A stretch of DNA of 7,794 nt from Bacteroidota bacterium. Lineage in GTDB: Bacteria; Bacteroidota; Bacteroidia; Bacteroidales; Tenuifilaceae. Shown piece by piece: positions 1 to 6,556 of this stretch. How positions within the stretch are numbered: the stretch's first letter is position 1; the number at the start of each line of letters is the position of its first letter. Location: contig JAEXVC010000030.1 in NCBI GenBank assembly GCA_023406715.1, positions 1 through 7,794 on the forward strand, read 5' to 3'. A program made the position numbers and the translations under genes. The notes below the pieces were generated by a model. That model saw only the letters and a list, made by a program, of their open reading frames with translations, did not search any database and was not told the origin of the DNA.

Positions 1-192
1 AAACTTCGCCATTTCCAGTTCAAACGTATCAACAAACTTTCCCACAGAGGAAACAAACGTAGTGTCGATACATTCATTGAGATACGCCTTTTCATTACCA
101 GAAAATACTGGGGCATGAAGCGGAATAAAATCTGTTGGCGTGCTGTAAAGCTCTCTTATAAATTTGAGCACATTGCTATAATTGCTATTCAC
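1..192 (-). CDS. legC: LegC-type nucleotide-sugar aminotransferase, N-terminal fragment (runs off left edge)
   Basis: The reverse strand stays open from a GTG at 192-190 to position 1, giving 64 codons with no stop. The peptide contains IRELYSTP (about residues 13-20), FIPLHAPVFSGNE (22-34), YLNECIDT (36-43) and FVSSVGKFVD (45-54). This is the N-terminal signature I recognise from LegC, a DegT/DnrJ/EryC1/StrS-fold PLP aminotransferase. Known role of the family: transamination of the 4-keto-6-deoxy sugar nucleotide made by LegB, in the legionaminic acid pathway. The gene follows legB after 15 nt in the same frame, so the two are probably one transcript. No ATG is in frame before codon 61, so GTG192 is the likely start; GTG at 171-169 is the alternative, and neither has a clear ribosome-binding site. 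The PLP-binding lysine and most of the fold lie outside the window. Confidence 0.85.
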   Translation of the reverse strand, partial: MNSNYSNVLKFIRELYSTPTDFIPLHAPVFSGNEKAYLNECIDTTFVSSVGKFVDTFELEMAKF

Positions 193-207
193 TTTAGTAC
201 TATTTAT

Positions 208-1185
208 CTATAAATTGTAAAGGTTTGCCTTGTACTTTTTAATATTTTCGGCAGACATAAACCACTCAATGGTTTCTTTAAGTCCCTCTCGAATATTGTA
301 CTTTGGCTGCCATCCGGTTAACTCACGAATCAACGTATTGTCGCCCCAAAGCCTGAAAACCTCAGAGTTCTCTGGACGAATACGCTGTTCATCGGTAATA
401 AAATTAACATCGCTATTCATTATCTCCTTAATGATGTTAAGCGTTTCTGCCATGGAAATCTCATAGTTTGAGGCAATATTAATCTCCTTGCCAATTGCTT
501 TGGGTTCGTTAGCAATTGCTAAAAACCCCGAACAGGTATCCTTAACATAGTTGAAATCGCGTGTTGGTCGAACATCTCCCAGCTTAATCGCCTTAACCCC
601 CGATGCAATTTGAGTGATAATTGTAGGAATAATAGCCCTTGCCGACTGTCGTGGGCCATAGGTGTTAAATGGTCGAACAATTGTAACCGGAAGCTTAAAG
701 GAGTTATAAAAACTCAAGGCCATAGCATCGGCTCCAATTTTTGAGGCAGAGTAAGGCGACTGTGGTTGCTTTGGATGTTTTTCATCTATAGGCACATACT
801 GCGCTGTTCCGTATACCTCCGAAGTAGAGGTAACCAGTACCCTTTTTACGGAGTTATTCAATGCGGCATTGCAGATGTTTAGGGTACCGGTAATGTTTGT
901 TTCCACGTAACTCTGCGGAGCTTTATAGGAAAATGGAATTGCAATAAGCGCTGCCAAGTGAAAAATAATATCAACATCCTTGGAAATTGTTTCGCAGAAA
1001 AAGGGATCGCGAATATCTCCTGTAACAACCTCGAGTTTGGTTGAAGGGTTTATATCTTCCAGCCAACCCCAGTAATTAAACGAGTTATACTGCGATAATG
1101 CTCTAACAGTGAACCCCTTTTCAAGTAGAAGTTCGGTAAGATGCGAACCTATAAAACCATCGGCACCGGTAACTAAAATTCTCAT
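208..1185 (-). CDS. legB: LegB: NAD-dependent nucleotide-sugar 4,6-dehydratase (legionaminic acid pathway)
   Basis: This is a 325-residue extended short-chain dehydrogenase. The Rossmann motif GADGFIG lies at residues 7-13. The catalytic region reads STSEVYG at 120-126, with T121-S122-E123 in the dehydratase triad position, where RmlB has T-D-E. The YxxxK pair is Y145/K149, inside SPYSASKIGAD. RPFNTYGPRQSARAIIP (171-187) and LSQYNSFNYWG (30-40) are distinctive of LegB homologues. The family removes water from a GlcNAc nucleotide to give a 4-keto-6-deoxy sugar; the carrier may be UDP or GDP and cannot be decided from sequence alone. The product is passed to LegC, encoded immediately downstream. 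The start is ATG1185, 12 nt after the upstream VanZ-like gene, which points to co-transcription. The length is normal for the family and no defect is visible. Confidence 0.93.
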   Translation of the reverse strand: MRILVTGADGFIGSHLTELLLEKGFTVRALSQYNSFNYWGWLEDINPSTKLEVVTGDIRDPFFCETISKDVDIIFHLAALIAIPFSYKAPQSYVETNITGTLNICNAALNNSVKRVLVTSTSEVYGTAQYVPIDEKHPKQPQSPYSASKIGADAMALSFYNSFKLPVTIVRPFNTYGPRQSARAIIPTIITQIASGVKAIKLGDVRPTRDFNYVKDTCSGFLAIANEPKAIGKEINIASNYEISMAETLNIIKEIMNSDVNFITDEQRIRPENSEVFRLWGDNTLIRELTGWQPKYNIREGLKETIEWFMSAENIKKYKANLYNL

Positions 1186-1197
1186 TTTTTCGATATA

Positions 1198-1596
1198 TTA
1201 ATTATAGCCTTTAATAACCTTTTTCTTCTTTAAAGCTCTTTCTAAGATCCAAAAAACAAATCCGAGCAAAACCCCAAAAATATTCGAAATTAAATCAAAA
1301 TAGTTAAATGTCCTTTGCGGAATATAAATCTGTATTACCTCTGCAATAATAGCAACCAACAACATTAAAAATATTAAGTTACTTAATTTCATTTTTAAGT
1401 GTAGAAACTTTACCAGTAATACTAATGTAAAAAAAAGTAACACATGTATTAAGTAGTCCGAGTGGATAGATACTCCAACAACATCTACTCTTTTAAAATC
1501 GAAAGGCAAAAAACGCGGTACAACCTGAATCATTAAGATCCACATTACAACAAGTGCTACGAGCAAAATCCAACCAACATTCGATTGCTTTCTCAT
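1198..1596 (-). CDS. VanZ-like small integral membrane protein
   Basis: The 132-residue protein has about four membrane segments (roughly residues 8-28, 47-66, 71-91 and 98-118) and ends in a basic tail (KKKKVIKGYN). It carries the spaced polar residues typical of the VanZ-like family: H51 in the second segment, E86 and Q89 (AEVIQIYIPQR), R95, then D101, N105, G108 and G112 (DLISNIFGVLLG). The biochemical activity of most VanZ-like proteins is unknown; some members affect teicoplanin sensitivity. It is the first gene of a likely operon with legB and legC, so a role linked to cell-envelope glycans is an inference from position only. ATG1596 is chosen because it precedes a normal first membrane segment. 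A consensus promoter box ends only four bases upstream, so the transcript may have almost no leader. Confidence 0.85.
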   Translation of the reverse strand: MRKQSNVGWILLVALVVMWILMIQVVPRFLPFDFKRVDVVGVSIHSDYLIHVLLFFTLVLLVKFLHLKMKLSNLIFLMLLVAIIAEVIQIYIPQRTFNYFDLISNIFGVLLGFVFWILERALKKKKVIKGYN

Positions 1597-1600
1597 ACTA

Positions 1601-1608
1601 CAAATATA
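1601..1608 (-). promoter_or_regulatory. Candidate -7 promoter box for the VanZ-legB-legC operon
   Basis: The reverse strand reads TATATTTG, an exact match to the Bacteroidota housekeeping -7 consensus TAnnTTTG. Only four bases separate it from ATG1596. If this box is used, transcription would begin at or within a few bases of the start codon. No convincing -33 TTG element was identified. Confidence 0.5.
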
Positions 1609-1610
1609 TT

Positions 1611-1650
1611 AAATCTGTGGTTATTCTTATGATCTGTGTTATCCGTGTTC
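1611..1650. repeat. Copy of the 9-bp dimer repeat (ATCTGTGTT / ATCCGTGTT) in a divergent promoter region
   Basis: Positions 1632-1649 hold two adjacent 9-bp units, ATCTGTGTT and ATCCGTGTT, differing at one base. A related unit, ATCTGTGGTT, lies at 1612-1621. Sixteen bases (1632-1647) are identical to 3266-3281 in the SDR/lgt gap. Here the repeat lies between two divergent genes, just upstream of the plus-strand -7 box at 1667, so it covers the place where a -33 element would be. Similar short units occur between genes in many Bacteroidota; I know no established function. Confidence 0.7.
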
Positions 1651-1666
1651 AATCAAACTTTTTTCT

Positions 1667-1674
1667 TACTTTTG
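1667..1674 (+). promoter_or_regulatory. Candidate -7 promoter box for the yhbP-like gene
   Basis: TACTTTTG matches the Bacteroidota -7 consensus TAnnTTTG exactly. It lies 19 bases before ATG1694, which would give a leader of roughly a dozen bases. No clear -33 TTG is present; the expected place is occupied by the ATCTGTGTT/ATCCGTGTT repeat. Confidence 0.5.
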
Positions 1675-1693
1675 TAACACATAACGCATTACC

Positions 1694-2140
1694 ATGAGCA
1701 ATTTGCCTGAGAAACGAGTAGTTGATTTTATAAACGAGCATCACGTACTTACTCTTGCCACCAGCTTTAGCGAAGAGCCCTGGTGTGCCAACTGTTTTTA
1801 TGTTTACCTAGAGGAGGAAAACAGCCTTGTTTTTACCTCCAATTTCGATACAAAGCATATACAGCAAGCAAGCCATAATATTTACGTGGCCGGGAGCATT
1901 GTGCTCGAGACCAGCATTATTGGTAAAATACAGGGCATCCAGTTTCAGGGAATCATTAGTCAACCTCAGGATCAACTTCATGATAAAGCCCGAAAGGCTT
2001 ACCTAAAACGTTTCCCTATTGCCATGCTTATGGAAACACATCTTTGGGTTGTGGACCTAACCTACATCAAGATGACCGATAACCGCTTGGGCTTCGGTAA
2101 AAAAATAATTTGGAGCAAGGATCTTTTGTTCCAGAAGTAA
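1694..2140 (+). CDS. YhbP/UPF0306-family protein (pyridoxamine-phosphate-oxidase-like fold)
   Basis: This 148-residue protein is a full-length relative of Escherichia coli YhbP (about 147 residues). Family blocks are visible in order: PWCANCFYVY (residues 29-38), GIQFQG (81-86), ARKAYLKRFPIA (99-110) and KMTDNRLGFGKKIIW (126-140). The family has the split-barrel fold of FMN-binding pyridoxamine-phosphate-oxidase-like proteins, but its substrate and physiological role are not established. No signal peptide or membrane segment is seen, so it should be cytosolic. ATG1694 sits behind an exact TAnnTTTG box. An SDR gene follows after 81 nt on the same strand with no obvious terminator between, so the two may share a transcript. 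Confidence 0.88.
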   Translation: MSNLPEKRVVDFINEHHVLTLATSFSEEPWCANCFYVYLEEENSLVFTSNFDTKHIQQASHNIYVAGSIVLETSIIGKIQGIQFQGIISQPQDQLHDKARKAYLKRFPIAMLMETHLWVVDLTYIKMTDNRLGFGKKIIWSKDLLFQK

Positions 2141-2221
2141 GCCAAATTTTGCAATCCCAGAGATTTCTCACCAACGTTCGAAATGACAAAACAATAATTC
2201 TCACCACCAATTCTCTACATC

Positions 2222-3241
2222 ATGATTCTAGTAACAGGCGGTACGGGTCTTTTGGGTTCACATTTGCTTTACGAACTTTGTAAGAACGGCGAAAAAATAC
2301 GCGCCACAAAACGTGCAAACTCATCCACCGATTTTGTTAAATGGGTATTTGGCCTTTACAGCCAAAATATAGATGAACTCTTTGGCAGAATTGAGTGGGT
2401 TGATGCCGATTTACTCGACTACGAATCGCTGGTTAACGCAACGGCGAAAATGGAAACGGTTTACCATACCGGGGCCATTGTATCCTTCAATCCATCGCAA
2501 GCCAGTGCTATTGGGACAACAAATGTTGCGGGTACTGCAAATCTTGTTGATGCTTGTTTACAAAATGGTGTAAAAAATCTCTGTCATGTTAGCTCTGTGG
2601 CATCACTTGGCGAAGCCAATATTCAAGGCATAACCGACGAGGATTGCAAATGGGCAAAAAGTAAAGGACAAAGTGCCTATGCAAAGAGTAAGTTTTTAGG
2701 TGAAAATGAAGCTTGGCGAGCTCACGAGCAAGGAATTAGGGTGGTAATTGTTAACCCTTCGGTTATTCTTGGCCCTGGTCGTTGGGAGAATGGTAGCGGT
2801 CAACTATTCCAACAGGTAAAAAAGTTTATGCCCTTTTACACCGATGGTGTAACAGGTTATGTTGATGTACTCGATGTTGCCAAGGCAATGGTTCAGCTTA
2901 TGCAGGACAGTTCAATTAACGGCGAAAGGTTTGTTTTGAACTCCCAAAACCTATCGTTCCAAGAACTATTCACTTTAATGGCTAAAAACTTAGGTAAAAA
3001 ATCTCCATGCCTCAAAATCAGTCCTTGGGTTGTTGATGTAGCCTACCCATTTGTTTATCTGTTTGGAGTTCTATCGGGTAAAGGAAACGCAGTATCCAAG
3101 GCCAATATGAAATCGGCTTTTAGCAAAACGTACTACTCGTCGGATAAAATTAAAAGTAGAATAGGGTTTAACTTTACTCCTATCTCGGAAACTGTTGAAT
3201 TTGTGGCTGGTGTTTATCAAAAAGAATTGGAACACAGATAA
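2222..3241 (+). CDS. Extended-SDR NAD(P)-dependent oxidoreductase/epimerase, dihydroflavonol-reductase-like
   Basis: The 339-residue protein has the extended short-chain dehydrogenase layout: GGTGLLG at residues 6-12 (nucleotide binding), D61-D63 at the end of the early beta strands, VYHTGAIVSF at 80-89, catalytic S124/S125 in HVSSVASLG, Y153 and K157 in SAYAKSKFLGE, and NPSVILGPG at 178-186. It resembles the bacterial proteins annotated as dihydroflavonol-4-reductase-like or NAD-dependent epimerases; the real substrate is unknown. No legionaminic or other named-pathway signature is seen, so it should not be joined to the leg genes only because both are SDRs. The last codons (ELEHR and the TAA) lie inside a dispersed repeat arm, so the C-terminal tail and stop codon are probably repeat-derived. 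It converges on lgt. Confidence 0.85.
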   Translation: MILVTGGTGLLGSHLLYELCKNGEKIRATKRANSSTDFVKWVFGLYSQNIDELFGRIEWVDADLLDYESLVNATAKMETVYHTGAIVSFNPSQASAIGTTNVAGTANLVDACLQNGVKNLCHVSSVASLGEANIQGITDEDCKWAKSKGQSAYAKSKFLGENEAWRAHEQGIRVVIVNPSVILGPGRWENGSGQLFQQVKKFMPFYTDGVTGYVDVLDVAKAMVQLMQDSSINGERFVLNSQNLSFQELFTLMAKNLGKKSPCLKISPWVVDVAYPFVYLFGVLSGKGNAVSKANMKSAFSKTYYSSDKIKSRIGFNFTPISETVEFVAGVYQKELEHR

Positions 3242-3282
3242 CGCAGATCTGTGAATATTTGCCAAATCTGTGTTATCCGTGG
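3232..3282. repeat. Inverted repeat of 9-bp dimer units between convergent genes; possible bidirectional terminator
   Basis: The left arm (3232-3248, ACACAGATAACGCAGAT) and right arm (3266-3282, ATCTGTGTTATCCGTGG) are complementary at 14 of 17 positions, with a 17-nt loop. Each arm is a near-tandem pair of 9-bp units. A nested palindrome CAGATCTG sits at 3244-3251. The element starts inside the SDR coding region, contains its stop codon, and ends four bases before the lgt stop. A T-rich run (CCCCTTTTT) follows on the plus strand, and TTCTTTTTG follows on the minus strand. Transcription termination in both directions is plausible but inferred. Confidence 0.7.
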
Positions 3283-3286
3283 CCTA

Positions 3287-4114
3287 TTATTTCCCCTTTT
3301 TATTAATCTTTTCCTGAACCGGAATAAAGATGTTTGGCTTTACATAGGCGTAAACCACAAAGAAAACTCCAGCCAGAATAAACGGTACGCTTAACCACTG
3401 TCCCATATTCAAAGCCATTGCTTTCTCAAACTCAACTTGAGGTTCTTTTACGTACTCAATTAAGAATCGAGCAGCAAAAAGCAGAATCAGAAAAACACCA
3501 AAAATAAATCCAGTCTTGGTTTTTCCCTCCTGTTTAATGTAGTAAAAATATAGCAGGAAGAATATTAAAAAGTACGATAATGCCTCGTAAAGCTGTGTGG
3601 GATGCTTTGGGAACAGTTCATTATTACGCTCAAAAATAAATCCCCAGGGCAACGATGTTTGAACCCCATAAATCTCTGAATTCATAAGATTTCCTAAACG
3701 AATAAATGCTCCTCCAAGCGCTACAGTAATAACAACCCTATCAACCACATAAATCATCGGCACCTTTTGTTTGCGAGCAAACAGGTATAGAGCAACCAAA
3801 ATTCCTATTGCTGCACCATGGCTGGCCAAACCACCTTGCCATATTTTTAAAATTTCCAGAGGATGCGACAAGTAGTACTCCGGTTCATAAAACAAACAAT
3901 GTCCTAACCTCGCACCTAAAACAGTACCAATAACCATATACATGGTGAGTGAATCCAGAAAGCCCTCCTTTAATCCCTCTTTTTTGACAAACTTGTTAAA
4001 AACAACATATCCAAGGTAAAAGGCAAGTGCCCACATTAATCCATAGTAACGAACAGCCAACGGGCCAACTCTGAATATCTCAGGATTTACGTTCCAGTGT
4101 ATATATGCTAACAT
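3287..4114 (-). CDS. lgt: Prolipoprotein diacylglyceryl transferase
   Basis: The 275-residue inner-membrane enzyme transfers the diacylglyceryl group from phosphatidylglycerol to the lipobox cysteine of prelipoproteins, the first step of lipoprotein maturation. It shows the family marks in order: VRYYGLMWALAF (residues 21-32), GARLGHCLFYEP (67-78), GGLASHG with the essential-type histidine H99, the Lgt signature around R139, G141, N142, N145 and E147 (RLGNLMNSEIYG), HPTQLYEA (171-178) and AARFLIEY with R217. Several hydrophobic segments span the length, including 27-39, 100-112, 180-192 and 242-257. ATG4114 gives the usual N-terminus beginning just before the first membrane segment. The gene stands alone: it converges on the SDR gene and is separated from the upstream porP-like gene by a terminator and 248 nt. 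Confidence 0.97.
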   Translation of the reverse strand: MLAYIHWNVNPEIFRVGPLAVRYYGLMWALAFYLGYVVFNKFVKKEGLKEGFLDSLTMYMVIGTVLGARLGHCLFYEPEYYLSHPLEILKIWQGGLASHGAAIGILVALYLFARKQKVPMIYVVDRVVITVALGGAFIRLGNLMNSEIYGVQTSLPWGFIFERNNELFPKHPTQLYEALSYFLIFFLLYFYYIKQEGKTKTGFIFGVFLILLFAARFLIEYVKEPQVEFEKAMALNMGQWLSVPFILAGVFFVVYAYVKPNIFIPVQEKINKKGK

Positions 4115-4138
4115 ATCTCTTTAGTTATTGATAATTGG

Positions 4139-4146
4139 TAAAGATA
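4139..4146 (-). promoter_or_regulatory. Weak candidate -7 box for lgt
   Basis: The reverse strand reads TATCTTTA, matching TAnnTTTG at all but the last base, and lies 24 nt upstream of the lgt ATG. No matching -33 element was found. An independent promoter for lgt is expected because a terminator stands upstream, but this exact site is uncertain. Confidence 0.3.
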
Positions 4147-4209
4147 ATAATTATAGTTGAATGTTGATGTTTTGAAATAATAGGACATACTTGCCTAACC
4201 ACTGGCTGG

Positions 4210-4280
4210 AACAACACAAATTAAACAGATAAACACAAGGACTTTTTGCTCATTAATTTTACCACAAAGGAACACGAAGG
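4210..4280. repeat. Degenerate short-unit repeat relics upstream of lgt
   Basis: The 10-bp units ACCACAAAGG and AACACGAAGG stand side by side at 4261-4280 and match at 8 of 10 positions. Nearby, 4214-4238 reads like decayed ACAGATAA/ACACAAGG units. The style, purine-rich dimers of 9-10 bp in a non-coding gap, matches the elements at 1611-1650 and 3232-3282, although the 4261-4280 sequence differs. No coding potential is apparent here. Confidence 0.45.
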
Positions 4281-4308
4281 TTTATTAAATTTTCAATACT
4301 TTTATAAT

Positions 4309-4340
4309 GAAAAAAGGAAGATGCAAAAACATCTCCCTTT
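4309..4340 (-). terminator. Intrinsic terminator of the T9SS-linked operon
   Basis: On the reverse strand, AAAGGGAGATG (4340-4330) pairs with CATCTTCCTTT (4323-4313). This forms an 11-bp stem with one G-T wobble and a 6-nt loop (TTTTTG). The descending arm runs directly into a T-tract (the A-run at 4310-4315 on the plus strand). It lies 22 nt past the stop of the porP/sprF-like gene, as expected for a rho-independent terminator of that transcript. Confidence 0.85.
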
Positions 4341-4362
4341 AAACCTATAAATAAAAAATATC

Positions 4363-5355
4363 CTAAAATCTATTTAACCAACGGTACCTACGGGCACTAT
4401 CGCCAATTTTCATTCCAAGCATTATCTCGTGTGAGCCATTCTTTGAAAAAGCGGAAACATCTGTAAAACTATAATCGAACGCATAGCCAATGTAAAACTG
4501 CTGATAACGTACACCCAGCATTGTTACAACAGCACCTGTCGACCGAATTGAAACCCCAGCCCAGTAATCGTTCTTATAATAACCCTTTATGTTGAAATCT
4601 GTTCCAAACTGGAATCGCTCATTAGTGGTAAATAGAACTGAAGGCTCAATGGCAAAATCGCTCCTATACGGTTGAATTCTATAACCTCCAACAATATAAT
4701 ACTGACGTAATAACCTATAAGCAACTTCGGAATTGCCTCCACCAAACTGTATTGCACTCTGGAATAGTGATGTGGCTGATAACCCTGCGTAAAAATTATT
4801 TTTGCTCAAAAGAACTCCAACATTTGCGTCGGGAGCAAACTTTGATATTTTGCCCTGAAGCATAGGATCATCAGGATTCATAACATCCTGACTTGTAACA
4901 TCAGCCTTAAATTGAAATGCAGAAAGCGATGCTCCAAAACTAAGCTGATAATCCCTCATGTAAATATGGTAGGCATAAGTTCCTTGGAATCCTGTCCTAT
5001 GGATTCTACCATTGTTATCGTTGAAAACAAAAGCTCCCAAACCAACTCTTCCGCTAGGACGACGTCGCTTAACTCTTGATTTAATTAATCGGCTTCTATT
5101 CCTAAAGCTAGTTTTAAGAATACGCGTTTGTGCACTTAGAGCGAATGTTTTAGGTGACTCGGCATAGCCGGCCCACTGCTGCCTTGCAGTTAAATTTATA
5201 GCCGTAACGCCCTCGGCTCCGGCAACGGCTGGATTTACCAAATACGCATCGAGCATATACTGGCTATATAGCGGTTGCTGCTGTGCTATAACCTTTGTAG
5301 TTATACACATCAAACCAACTATTCCAATTAATCCTATTTGCCTTACTACTTTCAT
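4363..5355 (-). CDS. PorP/SprF-family outer-membrane protein (type IX secretion partner)
   Basis: The 330-residue protein begins with a signal peptide (hydrophobic about residues 7-20, likely cleavage after A24 before QQQPLYSQYM). It continues with the hallmark start of the PorP/SprF family: LYSQYMLDAYLVNPAVAG (29-46), RQQWAGY (59-64 region), VGLGAFVFND (104-113) and a series of alternating beta strands to the C-terminus (YQQFYIGYAFDYS, 284-296). Family members are outer-membrane beta-barrels; SprF in Flavobacterium johnsoniae is needed for secretion or attachment of the type B substrate SprB. Here the gene lies 67 nt downstream of a protein with a type B sorting domain, which suggests a dedicated partner. 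An arginine/lysine-rich stretch at 81-103 (11 of 23 residues basic) looks like a loop insertion. A strong terminator follows. Confidence 0.93.
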   Translation of the reverse strand: MKVVRQIGLIGIVGLMCITTKVIAQQQPLYSQYMLDAYLVNPAVAGAEGVTAINLTARQQWAGYAESPKTFALSAQTRILKTSFRNRSRLIKSRVKRRRPSGRVGLGAFVFNDNNGRIHRTGFQGTYAYHIYMRDYQLSFGASLSAFQFKADVTSQDVMNPDDPMLQGKISKFAPDANVGVLLSKNNFYAGLSATSLFQSAIQFGGGNSEVAYRLLRQYYIVGGYRIQPYRSDFAIEPSVLFTTNERFQFGTDFNIKGYYKNDYWAGVSIRSTGAVVTMLGVRYQQFYIGYAFDYSFTDVSAFSKNGSHEIMLGMKIGDSARRYRWLNRF

Positions 5356-5422
5356 TTCATTCCTTATTAGTCCATAGAATAAAATCCATTGACCTTAGTT
5401 ATTTTAATTACCCAGCGTACTT

Positions 5423-6523
5423 TTACCTAATAATAGTAACACTCGACTTATATTCATAACTCTTTCCGCCCACTTTTATCACGATAATATAGTGATATGA
5501 ATCCATTGGAAGTTCTTTTCCACTCAAATCTTTTCCGTTCCAAGGCTTATACAATCCGCTCGATTTCCAAACAAGTTTTCCCCAACGATTGTATACCTTT
5601 AAATCGATATTCTCTAGGAATTCATTTACACTAAAATAATTACCTTCAGTATCTTTTGCTGCAGGAAATTCCCATAAATCGTTAAACCCATCACCATTCG
5701 GGGTAAATGCCTTAGGAATAAACAATTTACCATAATCGGCAGCAATAATGTTAACCGTATCGGAATTCTGACATCCGTTAATGTCGGTAACAAGCACCCA
5801 TATACGTTGCTCTCCATCGGAACCGCTAACGGTTATACTTGATGATATTTGGCCTGTGCTCCAGTTATAGAAACTAAAATCAGGGTTATACACATCCAAC
5901 TCCAAGGTTTGATTACCAAACAATACAGTGTCGTTACCCAAATCTACAGTTGGTAGATCCCAAATTTCCAAACGAGTTGAATCGTAAGAACAATTATACG
6001 TGTTGTTAACTAACCTAACGGTATATGTGCCTGCTTCGCCAGTATAGTAAACCTGATTAGTATTACCATCTTGCCATAAGTAATTAATGAAACCACTTCC
6101 AGGATCAAGATTGGCAATGCTACCAAAACAAACGCCCATATTATCGTTTAGGTTATTGGATATTGGTAAAAATATCTCTGGCGTATTAAGTACAACATTA
6201 ACTGATAAGGGTGTTCCTGTACAGCCATAATCGGTATGCTCGGTTACGGTTAAGGTATAAATACCGCCTATAAGCCCTTCGCCCCAAGTAATATCTATTG
6301 AATCGCCTCGAGCCAAAAGCTGATAGGATGATGATGGAAGAACATTACCATTAGGATCTGTTATAACCCAATCGAAATCCGAAATACCGTTAAAACCCTT
6401 AACGCCATACCGCTCAGTAACTCCAACGCAGGCCATTGGTAAACCTTGAGCCAACAGATCTGCTGAACCTCCAAGGGTTAAGAGCAAAACTTTTAAAAAT
6501 AATATTTGGGTAAATTTTTTCAA
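5423..6523 (-). CDS. T9SS type B (CHU_C) surface protein with Ig/PKD-like segments
   Basis: The 366-residue protein has a signal peptide (MKKFTQILFLKVLLLTLGG, likely cleaved after A25 in LLAQG). Two or three Ig/PKD-like segments follow, each with a G-x-Y-T strand (GGIYTLTV 86-93, AGTYTVRL 164-171) and cysteines at 32, 101, 132, 178 and 251. The C-terminus, about 268-366, is the gliding-motility-associated sorting domain: FIPKAFTPNGDGFNDLWEF (268-286), LKVYNRWGKLVW (308-319), PWNGKDLSGKELP (327-339) and a final YEYKSSVTIIR. This domain directs export through the T9SS and surface anchoring in known substrates. The start codon is TTG (6523-6521): an in-frame TAA lies at 6541-6539 and the next Met is residue 30, beyond the signal peptide. 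AAAAGG precedes it. It is probably co-transcribed with the gene upstream and the porP/sprF-like gene downstream. Confidence 0.92.
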   Translation of the reverse strand: MKKFTQILFLKVLLLTLGGSADLLAQGLPMACVGVTERYGVKGFNGISDFDWVITDPNGNVLPSSSYQLLARGDSIDITWGEGLIGGIYTLTVTEHTDYGCTGTPLSVNVVLNTPEIFLPISNNLNDNMGVCFGSIANLDPGSGFINYLWQDGNTNQVYYTGEAGTYTVRLVNNTYNCSYDSTRLEIWDLPTVDLGNDTVLFGNQTLELDVYNPDFSFYNWSTGQISSSITVSGSDGEQRIWVLVTDINGCQNSDTVNIIAADYGKLFIPKAFTPNGDGFNDLWEFPAAKDTEGNYFSVNEFLENIDLKVYNRWGKLVWKSSGLYKPWNGKDLSGKELPMDSYHYIIVIKVGGKSYEYKSSVTIIR

Positions 6524-6556
6524 ACCTTTTGGATGAATTTATCTTTTATCTATTTA

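Noticed and set aside
230..466. Plus-strand open frame opposite legB
   Set aside because: It lies fully within a well-supported conserved gene and resembles nothing known.
3071..3265. Minus-strand open frame crossing the end of the SDR gene and the inverted repeat
   Set aside because: It is antisense to a conserved enzyme, with no recognisable domain or start signals.
3232..3282. Start of a CRISPR array or insertion-sequence terminal repeats
   Set aside because: There are no regular spacers, no transposase gene nearby, and the elements are short 9-bp dimers rather than IS ends.
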